A DNA stretch of 64,000 bases from Petrachloros mirabilis ULC683. GTDB taxonomy: Bacteria > Cyanobacteriota > Cyanobacteriia > Thermosynechococcales > Thermosynechococcaceae. Shown piece by piece: positions 1 through 9,535 of the stretch; the stretch's first letter is position 1; each line of letters starts with the position of its first letter. The notes under the pieces were generated by a model that did not search any database, was not told where the DNA came from, and saw only the letters and a program-made list of their open reading frames with translations. The translations under genes and the position numbers were made by a program. Location of the stretch: the NCBI RefSeq assembly GCF_009939295.1, contig NZ_WVIC01000008.1, forward strand, positions 47,680 through 111,679, given 5' to 3'.

Positions 1-31
1 TATGAGGAGGCGGTCACACCAGGAATCGTGG

Positions 32-1177
32 TTAAGCGATCCTAGATTTAACCCGAGATTGTCCTTGAGACGACAGCACGGTTTGGTAATACTGCTGGAG
101 TTGTTGCGTGGCTGCTGACCAACTCCAGCGCTCGGCTTCTTGGCGGGCATTGTGGCGCAGGGTCTCTCGGGTTTGAGCGTTGTTGAGCAGATGTTGGGTG
201 GCTTTGAGGGCACCGTTGGGGTCGGCAGGGTCAAACAGATAGCCATTGACCCCATTTTGGACAATATCGGGAATGCCACCGGAGCGAGCGGCTACAACAG
301 GACAGCCTGCGGCCATGGCTTCGAGCAATACGAGTCCTAGGGTTTCTGTCCGAGATGGGAAAATAAAGGCGTCGGCAGAGGCAAAGGCAGACCCTAGGGT
401 GGTGCCGCTCATATATCCGGCAAAATAGGTGGGTGTTCTGGCAAAGTGCCGCTCTAGTTCCTGGCGGTATGGGCCATCTCCGACTAAGGCTAGGCGAGCG
501 TTGGGAATTGCTTCTAGGATGGGTTTGATCCGATCAATTTCTTTTTCGGGGGACAGACGTCCGACGTAGAGCAGGAGGGGAGCTTCTGGATGTCCTTGGC
601 TGAGGTGCGATCGCATCTCCTTTGAGGCCAACTGGGGCTGAAAGGTCTCAATATCGACGCCTCTCTGCCACAGCGCCAGCCGTTCAATCCCATGGGCAGC
701 CAATTCATCCACCATGGCAGTGGAGGTACATAAGTTGAGTTGGGCTTGATTGTGCCCTGCCTTCAGTAGCTCCCACAGGACTCCTTCCAGCATCCCTAAA
801 CCGTAGTATTTCAAGTAATGGGGTAGGTGGGTATGGTAAGAGGCCACCAAGGGCAAGCGATACAACTTGCTGTAATACAAACCCGCCAGTCCCAGCACCG
901 CTGGGTTGACCACATGAACCAGATCGGGACGAAACCGCGATAGCGTAGCACCAACCGCAGGGCGAGGCAATGCCAACTTTAGCTCTGGGTAGAGGGGGAG
1001 GGGAAACCCTGATACCCCATAGACCTGTGCCCCTTTGTACTCCCTCAGTCCCCCTTCAGGTGCCACCACAAGCACTTGATGCCCCTGGCTGTGCAGATGG
1101 GTGAGCGTGTGACACAGGCGAGTCACAATTCCATCGACCTTGGGCAGAAAGGTTTCTGTGAATAAGGCGATACGCAT
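32..1177 (-). CDS. sqdX: SqdX, sulfoquinovosyltransferase of sulfolipid synthesis
   Basis: A 381-residue GT4-type glycosyltransferase. SqdX transfers sulfoquinovose from UDP-sulfoquinovose to diacylglycerol to make SQDG, an anionic thylakoid lipid. The N-terminal acceptor domain starts with MRIALFTETFLPKVDGIV, typical of this family. The nucleotide-sugar domain contains LLYVGRLSPEKEID (about residues 202-215) and the E-x7-E region FPSRTETLGLVLLEAM (273-288). The start is the ATG at 1175-1177. It lies 89 bp downstream of sqdB on the same strand; the two genes catalyse consecutive steps, which supports both names. Known family function, not tested here. Confidence 0.93.
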   Translation of the reverse strand: MRIALFTETFLPKVDGIVTRLCHTLTHLHSQGHQVLVVAPEGGLREYKGAQVYGVSGFPLPLYPELKLALPRPAVGATLSRFRPDLVHVVNPAVLGLAGLYYSKLYRLPLVASYHTHLPHYLKYYGLGMLEGVLWELLKAGHNQAQLNLCTSTAMVDELAAHGIERLALWQRGVDIETFQPQLASKEMRSHLSQGHPEAPLLLYVGRLSPEKEIDRIKPILEAIPNARLALVGDGPYRQELERHFARTPTYFAGYMSGTTLGSAFASADAFIFPSRTETLGLVLLEAMAAGCPVVAARSGGIPDIVQNGVNGYLFDPADPNGALKATQHLLNNAQTRETLRHNARQEAERWSWSAATQQLQQYYQTVLSSQGQSRVKSRIA

Positions 1178-1266
1178 AGAGACGCTTGCGGGGGCAATAG
1201 GGAACAGAGAACGGGATGCGCTGAACTGGAACTCGCCTTAGCTTGCCTTGGGTATCTAAACCGAGA

Positions 1267-2532
<1,266 letters not shown>

Positions 2533-3123
2533 TTAAACTAGAACCTCATCGGCAAAGCTATTCCAGCGCAGAAATTCAAAGGGTCCTGCCACTGAACCCC
2601 AAATCCGCTCATCACTCTCTGGGTGACGCCCTCGATCTAAGCTCAGCAATTTATCGTCATTCACCTCAAACTCATTGTCCAGATAAGTGTCCTGGCCTTT
2701 CCACACTACCTTGCATCCTTTTCCGGGTTCCACCCGACCTTTGAAGCTGTGCCCTGTCCATTCCACCAACATGTCGCAACCGGGCATTTCGACAATATGA
2801 TCGGCTGTGAACTGCTTGAGGTGGTCAAGATTACGCGCCGCACCGCAGAATTTTTCTTCATCGGCCACCCCATGGTTTTTGAGGCGAATATAGCCATCTT
2901 CTGCCAGGAACTCCAGCACCCGCAGTCGATAGGGCTGACTCAGGGCACAGTCATAGGCTTGCTCCAAGAACAAGCTAACACCGGGCAAAACATCTTGGGG
3001 AAGGGGTCGCATACAGACCCGAATATGGGCAAAAAATGGGGGATTTTCAAAGGCCTGCTCTTGATTGCTGAAATCAGCCGCCATCCAGCGGACAAGGGTG
3101 GCCAGATCATTAGAATGGGTCAT
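2533..3123 (-). CDS. cpcT: CpcT/CpeT-type phycobiliprotein lyase
   Basis: A 196-residue protein of the CpcT/CpeT chromophore lyase family, which attaches phycocyanobilin to a cysteine (Cys-153 type) of the phycocyanin beta subunit. The family signature is seen in RWMAADFSNQEQAFENPPFF near the N-terminus and in LVEWTGHSFKGRVEPG and GSVAGPFEFLRW further on. The length fits CpcT. It starts with the ATG at 3121-3123 and is divergent from the ATPase gene at 3226. It is not near a cpc operon in this window, which is common for this lyase. Assignment to CpcT rather than CpeT rests on general similarity. Confidence 0.88.
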   Translation of the reverse strand: MTHSNDLATLVRWMAADFSNQEQAFENPPFFAHIRVCMRPLPQDVLPGVSLFLEQAYDCALSQPYRLRVLEFLAEDGYIRLKNHGVADEEKFCGAARNLDHLKQFTADHIVEMPGCDMLVEWTGHSFKGRVEPGKGCKVVWKGQDTYLDNEFEVNDDKLLSLDRGRHPESDERIWGSVAGPFEFLRWNSFADEVLV

Positions 3124-3163
3124 AATGACAGGACGAAAGGCGAATCGGGTAAAATCTGTTTGT

Positions 3164-3200
3164 TCCTTATTGTAAGACTTGATCTTATTGTAAGACTTGC
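3164..3200. promoter_or_regulatory. Twin 18-bp palindromic direct repeats upstream of the ATPase/TOPRIM pair
   Basis: In the 102-bp divergent spacer, CTTATTGTAAGACTTGAT (3166-3183) is followed at once by CTTATTGTAAGACTTGCT (3184-3201). Each unit contains the short palindrome CTTA-TTG-TAAG. Two palindromes spaced 18 bp apart, just in front of a start codon, look like an operator or duplicated promoter element. No regulator gene is adjacent, so autoregulation is a guess. Confidence 0.45.
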
Positions 3201-3225
3201 TGACTCCCTATCCACAGATGCCTCA

Positions 3226-4374
3226 ATGCTTATTTCTCGACTGATCTTGAAGAACTGGCGAAATTTCCAGGCTATTGATGTCACTTTAGGAGATCGCATG
3301 TTCTTGATTGGCCCTAACGCTTGTGGCAAGTCCAATTTTTTGGATGTTTTTCGATTCCTACGTGACATTGCCAAGCAGGGGGGAGGTCTTCAGCAGGCTG
3401 TCAGCGAACGCGGTGGAGTCTCTAAAATTCGCTGTCTTTACGCCCGTCGATATCCAGAGATTGAAATTGAAGTGCATCTTGCAGAACGCTCAGGTGAATC
3501 GCCTACTTGGCGCTACGCACTGGGCGTCAAGCAAAAAAGAGGTGCATCCAACCCTTTAAGATTAACTTATGAAAAAGTCTGGCAAGGAGATCAAATTCTT
3601 TTAAGTCGCCCTACAACGGAGGATCATAATGATGAGCTGAGACTTGCTCAAACCCACTTGGAGCAAGTTAACGCCAATACACACTTTAGAGGGATTGCAC
3701 AATTTTTCGAGTCTATATTCTATCTACACCTAGTTCCACAGTTGTTACGCTATCCAGATGCGTTTAGTGGATCTGGCCTGCCAGATGATCCCTTTGGGCG
3801 CAGTTTTCTGGAGCGCTTGATGAGAACACCAGAACGAACGCGTCGAGCTCGCCTGCGTAAGATTGAAGCGGCTCTACGAGCCGCTGTTCCTCAACTCAGG
3901 AATTTGACTGATACAAAAGATAGCATGGGAATTCCTCATTTGGAGGCTGTCTACGAACACTGGCGTCCTAATGCGGGTAAACAACAAGAAGATCAGTTTT
4001 CAGATGGAACTTTACGCCTCATCGGCCTACTTTGGTCACTTTTAGAAACAGATTCGCTACTCTTGCTGGAAGAACCTGAGTTATCCCTTAACCCTGAAAT
4101 CGTTCGTCAAATTCCAGCCGTGATCCATAGGGTACAGGGTAACCGCAGACGTCAGGTATTGATGAGCACTCATAGCCCAGAATTACTCAATGATTATGGA
4201 ATTGGAGGAGAAGAAGTTTTAATTCTTCAGCCCAGTGAGGAAGGTACGCACGTTAAAGTCGCCGCAGACAAGCAAGAAATTTTATCTTTATTGCAAGCAG
4301 GCTTAAGCATTGCTGAAGCAGCGATGCCATACGCTAAACCCGTAGGCATTGAAAATTTACGTTCCTTTCGATGA
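3226..4374 (+). CDS. AAA/ABC-type ATPase (AAA_21, OLD-like), putative defence ATPase
   Basis: A 382-residue ATPase. Visible motifs: Walker A GPNACGKSN (about residues 28-36), an ABC-like signature FSDGTLRLIGLL, Walker B LLLLEEPELSLNP and the H-loop STHSPELLND. This order matches the AAA_21 group of SMC/OLD-like ATPases found in anti-phage systems and in overcoming-lysogenization relatives. The start is the ATG at 3226; an open frame runs further upstream into the antisense strand of cpcT and has no coding support. The stop codon overlaps the next gene's start (ATGA at 4371-4374), so the two are translationally coupled. The sequence is visibly AT-richer than the flanking sqd and pheA genes, suggesting transfer. 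The target and role are inferred only. Confidence 0.85.
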   Translation: MLISRLILKNWRNFQAIDVTLGDRMFLIGPNACGKSNFLDVFRFLRDIAKQGGGLQQAVSERGGVSKIRCLYARRYPEIEIEVHLAERSGESPTWRYALGVKQKRGASNPLRLTYEKVWQGDQILLSRPTTEDHNDELRLAQTHLEQVNANTHFRGIAQFFESIFYLHLVPQLLRYPDAFSGSGLPDDPFGRSFLERLMRTPERTRRARLRKIEAALRAAVPQLRNLTDTKDSMGIPHLEAVYEHWRPNAGKQQEDQFSDGTLRLIGLLWSLLETDSLLLLEEPELSLNPEIVRQIPAVIHRVQGNRRRQVLMSTHSPELLNDYGIGGEEVLILQPSEEGTHVKVAADKQEILSLLQAGLSIAEAAMPYAKPVGIENLRSFR

Positions 4375-4994
4375 AGAACTCTGAAATCATTTCCGTAAAT
4401 ATTGCCGTAGAAGATGATCTCAGCGAAGCGGTTTTACGAAAACTACTTTGGGAGACTGATCGTCCTTTCGAGGTCTGTGGCTGCTTAGGGAAAACAGGTT
4501 TTGGTTATCTCAAAAGTAAAATCAAAAATTTTAATCGAGCGGCTCAACATTTTCCCTTCATTGTGCTTACTGATCTTGACCATCAAGCTTGTCCTCTGGC
4601 TTTGATGGCAGAATGGCTGCCGGATCCGCACCACCCAAACTTAATCTTTCGAGTGGCTGTTCGAGAAGTGGAGGCATGGCTTTTGGCAGATCGCAAAAAT
4701 TTTTCTCAATTCCTAAACATTAGTGCTGATAAAATTCCCTTGAATGTAGACGAAATTTTAGACCCTAAGCAGCATCTAATTAACCTTGTCCGCCACTGCC
4801 GTAGGCAAAGCCTGAAGAAAGCCATCATTCCTCTAGCGGGCAGCACCGCTACAGTTGGGCGTGACTACAACAATACTCTTATAGGGTTTGTCAATCATGG
4901 CTGGCAGGCGCAGACTGCTCAACAAAATTCTCCTAGCTTACGCAGAGCAATGGACGCACTGCAACGCTACAAACCTTATCAAAATCAAACATGA
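4371..4994 (+). CDS. DUF4276-like (TOPRIM-like) partner of the ATPase
   Basis: A 207-residue protein coupled to the upstream ATPase by a 4-bp overlap. Features that resemble the DUF4276/RloB-type TOPRIM group are an early acidic strand (NIAVEDDLSEAVLRKLL), a DxD motif in FIVLTDLDHQACP, and VREVEAWLLADRKNF, close to the conserved EAWLLAD block. TOPRIM partners of AAA_21 ATPases act as nuclease effectors in several defence systems (the PARIS and AbiL types are comparable architectures), so a nuclease role here is plausible. No exact family match could be checked. The coding sequence shares the lower GC of its partner. Confidence 0.7.
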   Translation: MKNSEIISVNIAVEDDLSEAVLRKLLWETDRPFEVCGCLGKTGFGYLKSKIKNFNRAAQHFPFIVLTDLDHQACPLALMAEWLPDPHHPNLIFRVAVREVEAWLLADRKNFSQFLNISADKIPLNVDEILDPKQHLINLVRHCRRQSLKKAIIPLAGSTATVGRDYNNTLIGFVNHGWQAQTAQQNSPSLRRAMDALQRYKPYQNQT

Positions 4995-5112
4995 AAGCCT
5001 CTACGTTTCAGCTTTAACCACTATTCTTCCCGACACTGACCCTCCGGCTACTGTGCGGGGTTCCCAGCAGAAAGCTTCATCCAAGGAAAATCAGAGCTAT
5101 GCTTTTCGGGAA

Positions 5113-5727
5113 TTAAGCATCTGGGTTGGAGGACACCCCTGAAATGGCTAGGGGGGTTGTTCCTTCTGGGGCATACCCTTGGGGTCTAGGGGAATGGATG
5201 GCTAATTTGACCCAATGACGATAGTCGGTGATTAGCTGATGGACAAGGCGTTGCTTGACGCTTAGCAGGACACTTTTAAGCAAGCCATTTCCGGTGGCTT
5301 CAATAACGGGGCGAGGGGTCATCCAAAACATGGGGGGCAACTCAACGCTGACTTTGAGGTCGGCCCGTCCCTCAAGCTGGGTTTTTTGTCCCCGATGAGC
5401 TGGATATAATTGCCCCTGGAGTTGGAGCTGAAACCGCTGATTGATATAGTCTACACCCCGAATTTCACAGCCAACCGACTCGATATGTACGATGCCGTCT
5501 GGGGTTGCCCAAACCTTCATGTCTACGGTGGGTTGGAGCTTCAGCATTAAAAAGTGGAGCGATCGCATCTTTAATCGAAAGCATTGATTGCTGAGTTGCT
5601 CTACCCGACTGGGATCTGTGAGGGCATGGATCAGACGGCGGGGTTGCCGCAAGTAATGCTGAATCGGAACGACTTCCTCAGGCACTTGTATTACAACTGA
5701 TTGCGAGGCTGTAAAATTCGTCTGCAT
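5113..5727 (-). CDS. DUF1997 family protein
   Basis: A 204-residue protein resembling the DUF1997 family conserved in cyanobacteria and plastid-bearing plants; its function is unknown. A central segment with VHIESVGCEIRGVDYINQRF and the C-terminal VKQRLVHQLITDYRHW fit the family. No signal peptide or membrane span is visible. The start is the ATG at 5725-5727. It is divergent from pheA, with about 128 bp between the starts. Confidence 0.75.
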   Translation of the reverse strand: MQTNFTASQSVVIQVPEEVVPIQHYLRQPRRLIHALTDPSRVEQLSNQCFRLKMRSLHFLMLKLQPTVDMKVWATPDGIVHIESVGCEIRGVDYINQRFQLQLQGQLYPAHRGQKTQLEGRADLKVSVELPPMFWMTPRPVIEATGNGLLKSVLLSVKQRLVHQLITDYRHWVKLAIHSPRPQGYAPEGTTPLAISGVSSNPDA

Positions 5728-5855
5728 ACTTGGGCATTCTATAGAGTTATGGGTTTAATTTTACAGTTTATTGCGATTTCTCAGCTTCCCTCCTTCGAGC
5801 TATGGTTAAAACTAAAGAGGATGGCTGTCTGAGATCGGCGCTGTATTGGTTCCCT

Positions 5856-6770
5856 ATGCCCCTATCACTTTCCATTGCTCATCTTGGCCCAGCGGGCACC
5901 TATGCTGAGCAAGCTGCGTTCACCTATCGCCACTGGTTCACCCAGCATTGCCCTGAGACTCAGCTCACGCTGGTTCCCTGCCCCAGCATCGCGCTGACGC
6001 TGCGCTCAACTGCGACGGGGGAGAGCGATCTTACGGTGGTGCCTGTGGAGAACTCCCTTGAAGGCAGTGTTTCTATGACTCTAGATACGCTCTGGCAGCT
6101 AGAAAACCTCCAGATTCGTCAGGCGTTGGTATTACCGATTGTGCATGTGTTGGTTTCCGAAGCCTCCCGTTTGCAAGATCTACAAACGGTTTATTCTCAC
6201 CCTCAAGCCCTGGGGCAGTGCCAACGATGGCTAGAACAATTTGTTCCCCAAGCTACTCTGGTGCCCGCCAACGCTACGACTGAAGCCCTAAAGTTAGTGC
6301 CCGGAACTCCGACTGTGGCTGCGATCGCATCTCAACGAGCGGCCACCCTCTACAACCTGCCCATTCTGGCAGCAGCGATTCAAGATCATCCTGATAACTG
6401 CACCCGCTTTTGGGTGGTGAGTCAAGCCGGGTTTGACGGCATTCCCGAGTCGAGTCAGCCACACCCGGTGTATACTTCTCTGGCATTTAGCCTACCTGCG
6501 AATGCACCCGGTGCCCTTGTCAAGCCCCTCCAAATTTTTGCGGAGCGACATATCAATCTCAGCCGCATTGAATCTCGCCCCAGCAAACGCTCTTTGGGAG
6601 ACTACGTTTTCTTTGTAGATGCCGAAGCCCAACGAGACAATATCGAACTCCAATCGGCTCTGGCTCAGCTAACTGACTACACTGAAGTATTGAAGGTGCT
6701 TGGCAGCTACCCGCTCCTTGATCATCTGTTCCCCCTCTCTTCAGACCGAAGTTTTTTGCTGGAGTCATAA
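5856..6770 (+). CDS. pheA: Prephenate dehydratase
   Basis: A 304-residue monofunctional prephenate dehydratase, converting prephenate to phenylpyruvate for phenylalanine synthesis. The N-terminal catalytic domain begins AHLGPAGTYAEQAA and contains NCTRFWVVS, which carries the conserved Thr-Arg-Phe catalytic triplet. The C-terminal ACT domain has ALVKPLQIFAERHINLSRIE followed by SRP (the ESRP phenylalanine-binding motif), indicating feedback inhibition. I choose the ATG at 5856, where family similarity begins; an in-frame ATG at 5802 would add 18 residues. The next gene starts 4 bp after the stop. Confidence 0.93.
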   Translation: MPLSLSIAHLGPAGTYAEQAAFTYRHWFTQHCPETQLTLVPCPSIALTLRSTATGESDLTVVPVENSLEGSVSMTLDTLWQLENLQIRQALVLPIVHVLVSEASRLQDLQTVYSHPQALGQCQRWLEQFVPQATLVPANATTEALKLVPGTPTVAAIASQRAATLYNLPILAAAIQDHPDNCTRFWVVSQAGFDGIPESSQPHPVYTSLAFSLPANAPGALVKPLQIFAERHINLSRIESRPSKRSLGDYVFFVDAEAQRDNIELQSALAQLTDYTEVLKVLGSYPLLDHLFPLSSDRSFLLES

Positions 6771-6774
6771 CTGT

Positions 6775-9519
6775 ATGGATGCGTTACCCGTTGACACGAC
6801 TGAACTGATTGCCGGAGTTGTCGGCACGCTCCTACTGTTGGGGCTTGGCATTGGCCTTGGCCTCACCCGCAAGCGCCAAGCTCAACTTCAAGCCAAACAA
6901 GATCAGCAACGCCAAGCCGCAGCAACAGCCCAGGCGGAGCAGCTTGCCAAACTCACCCAAGAGAACCAAAAGCTCACAGAAGCACTGGCTTTGGCAAAAC
7001 CGGTAGTGACTGCCCTAGAACAAGAAGTTCAGACCCTAAACCAAGCCAATGCCAAGTTGACCGAAGACCTCAAAACCCAGACCCTAGCCACCCAACAAAG
7101 GGAAGCCGAACTCAAGCAACTCCGGCTCCAAACCAAGTCTGTGCAGGCCGAACTCACTGATCAGAAAAACCAAAACCAGATCCTAGGGGATGAAACTGCT
7201 CAACTTCGGCATACTCGCCAAACCCTAGTCACAGATCTAGAAGCCTTAAGTGCTCAAAATCAAGCCCTCAGCGATCAGGTGAAGCGGCTCTCTTCTGAAA
7301 GTCAATCTCTCAATGACAGGCTTGACACCCTCACCGCTGAACAGCAACCCCTCTTAGACCGAGCGACTTTCTTGGAGACCCAAATCCAAACCCTCAGCGA
7401 CACCATTGATGCTCTCACCCATGAAAACCAAACCCTGGTTAGCCAGGTTACTCACCTAGACTCTAAAACTCAAACCCTCAGCCAAGAGCTGGAAACGCTT
7501 GCCCACACCAGGCAATCCCTCACTCAGGAAGTTGATCGCTTAAAGACTGAAAAAAAAGCGCTAACCACTGAATTAGGGCATCTTCAGACTCAATATCAGG
7601 TGCTCAACGAAGAAGCGGCAGGGGTGTCTACCCAGACCCAAGAACTGACCGCACAAATTGCTAATTTGGAGCTCCAGAATCAGAGGCTTGAAGCTGAACT
7701 CACCCAACAAACCACCCTCAACCAACAACTCACTACTCAGGTCACAGACTTTGAATCTCAGTGCCAAGCGTTAGCCGCCGAAGCCCAACAGCGTCGCCAA
7801 CAACAGCAAACCCTAGAAGCCGATCTAGCCCAAGCCATCGCCGCCCGGGTCGATTGGGAGGCAGACCTAGAGCGCCTCACCAGCACTCAGACCGAGTTAG
7901 AAGCTGCTTTGACCGAAGCGCAGTCCCTGATCGCGGTAGGGGATGCAAGCCAGCAGCAGGCTGCTGAGCAGATAGATGCCCTGCGGCAGCAGGTAAAAAT
8001 CCTGGAAATTGAAAAGGTTGAGCTGGGGGAAGCCCGCCAACAAGCCGAAGTGCAGGCTCATCAGCTTCAGTCTGAGGTTGAGCAACTGACTGCACAACAA
8101 CAACGGCTGGAAAATAAGATCAAGCAACAGCAGCGTCAGCTCGAAGTATCGCAATCTGAACGCCAAACTCAGCCTGAACTCCAACAGGCACTGCAAGCTG
8201 CGATCGCAGCCCAATCAGATCTAGAAACAGACCTGCAAGCGGCTCAGGAACATATTAGCGATCTTCAAGATCAGCTCGTAGCCCAATCAGATTTAGAAAC
8301 ACACCTGCAAGCAGCCCAGGAGCGTATTAGCGATCTTCAAGACCAGCTCGAACAGTTAACCCAAGCGCAAACCACCCACACCGAGGACTGGGAGAACGCC
8401 CAACAGCAGTTACGCGATCGCAACCAGCAGATCCAGGCACTCACCCAGTCCTTAGCCGCCACCCAACCAATCGCTGAGGCGCTTCGAGAGCAAGTCACTG
8501 AGCTAGAGGCTCAAGTCCAGCAAGCTGTCACCCAGGCCAAAACCTTGCAGAAGCAGGTGGCTGGACTCACCCAGGAGAAGAAGCAGCTCCAGCAACAGGT
8601 GCAGCAACAAGAGCGCGATCGCACCTGCTGGCAAGCCACCCAAGCAGAACTTGAACAGCAGCAAACCCAACTAGCACAAGACCTTCAAGCTCAGCTTCAG
8701 GCTAACGATCAGATCCAGCAAGATCTCCAAGCCGCCCAAGCCCAAATTCCCGATCTCACCGCCCAAATCCAAACCCTAACCCAGGAACAAGCGCAGCGCG
8801 ATAGCCAAAGGCTGGTCGAAGACCATCGCACCCTCCAAACCACCCAGACCCAACTAGCTAAGCTTCAAGCTGAACTAGACACGCTCACCGCACAACAAGC
8901 CACCCTAGAGCACTTGCAACAGGCCAACGCTGATTTAGAACGACAATTGCAAGCACAGGTCAATTCTCAGTCCTCTGAGTCAAGCAACGCCACCATCGCG
9001 GCATTAGAGCAGCAACTGCAAACTCAAACCCAAGAAAAACAAGCCCTTCAAGACGCCATGAAGTTGGCTAAAAACATGGTTGTCACCCTAGAGCAACAGA
9101 TTGCTACCCTGATCCAAGAAAATCAGCGCTTGCAGGCTCAAGCCACTGCCACTTCTAGCATTGAAGCCCCAGCAGCCCCTGCCTCACCGGAGGAGTCAGC
9201 CCTCACCCCCCCTACCCTAGCCGCGGAACCCGAAGTGACAGAACCAGAGGCTTCGCCGTTGGTTGCAGAGGTTCCCAGTCAAATTTTTGAGGGCAAAAGT
9301 GTTGTGATTACCGGAAAACTGGAACTCATCTCTGCCGATCGCGCTAAAGCACTCATCGAAGCGGCAGGGGGGCAAATCAATGCCCACGCCAGCTCCAAAA
9401 CCAGCTACATAATTGTGGGCAAAAACCCTGGTAACAAGCTCAAGAAAGCTGAAAAACACGGAGTTCCCCAACTCACTGAGACCCAATTGTTAGAGATGCT
9501 GGGGTTAACACCCGACTAG
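6775..9519 (+). CDS. Membrane-anchored coiled-coil protein with C-terminal BRCT domain
   Basis: A 914-residue protein. A single hydrophobic span lies near residues 10-30 (LIAGVVGTLLLLGLGIGLGL). It is followed by about 780 residues of Gln/Leu/Glu/Ala-rich heptad sequence, a very long coiled coil, then a Pro/Ala/Glu linker. The last 80 residues form a BRCT domain of the DNA-ligase type: FEGKSVVITGKLELI, EAAGGQINAHASSKTSYII and VGKNPGNKLKKAEKHG. The start follows the pheA stop by 4 bp, so the two may be co-transcribed. Within the coiled coil a unit of about 26 residues is duplicated in tandem (about 8215-8350). Function unknown; the layout suggests a tether between membrane and DNA or a DNA-associated protein. 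BRCT call is firm, role is inference. Confidence 0.82.
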   Translation: MDALPVDTTELIAGVVGTLLLLGLGIGLGLTRKRQAQLQAKQDQQRQAAATAQAEQLAKLTQENQKLTEALALAKPVVTALEQEVQTLNQANAKLTEDLKTQTLATQQREAELKQLRLQTKSVQAELTDQKNQNQILGDETAQLRHTRQTLVTDLEALSAQNQALSDQVKRLSSESQSLNDRLDTLTAEQQPLLDRATFLETQIQTLSDTIDALTHENQTLVSQVTHLDSKTQTLSQELETLAHTRQSLTQEVDRLKTEKKALTTELGHLQTQYQVLNEEAAGVSTQTQELTAQIANLELQNQRLEAELTQQTTLNQQLTTQVTDFESQCQALAAEAQQRRQQQQTLEADLAQAIAARVDWEADLERLTSTQTELEAALTEAQSLIAVGDASQQQAAEQIDALRQQVKILEIEKVELGEARQQAEVQAHQLQSEVEQLTAQQQRLENKIKQQQRQLEVSQSERQTQPELQQALQAAIAAQSDLETDLQAAQEHISDLQDQLVAQSDLETHLQAAQERISDLQDQLEQLTQAQTTHTEDWENAQQQLRDRNQQIQALTQSLAATQPIAEALREQVTELEAQVQQAVTQAKTLQKQVAGLTQEKKQLQQQVQQQERDRTCWQATQAELEQQQTQLAQDLQAQLQANDQIQQDLQAAQAQIPDLTAQIQTLTQEQAQRDSQRLVEDHRTLQTTQTQLAKLQAELDTLTAQQATLEHLQQANADLERQLQAQVNSQSSESSNATIAALEQQLQTQTQEKQALQDAMKLAKNMVVTLEQQIATLIQENQRLQAQATATSSIEAPAAPASPEESALTPPTLAAEPEVTEPEASPLVAEVPSQIFEGKSVVITGKLELISADRAKALIEAAGGQINAHASSKTSYIIVGKNPGNKLKKAEKHGVPQLTETQLLEMLGLTPD

Positions 9520-9535
9520 AGATCCCGCTTACTCA

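Noticed and set aside
2749..3225. Upstream in-frame extension of the ATPase gene
   Set aside because: It runs antisense through cpcT, has no ATPase similarity, and the ATG at 3226 begins exactly at the family's N-terminus.
4888..5142. Short plus-strand frame overlapping the end of the TOPRIM-like gene
   Set aside because: It is in a shifted frame over coding sequence of that gene and has no recognisable motif.
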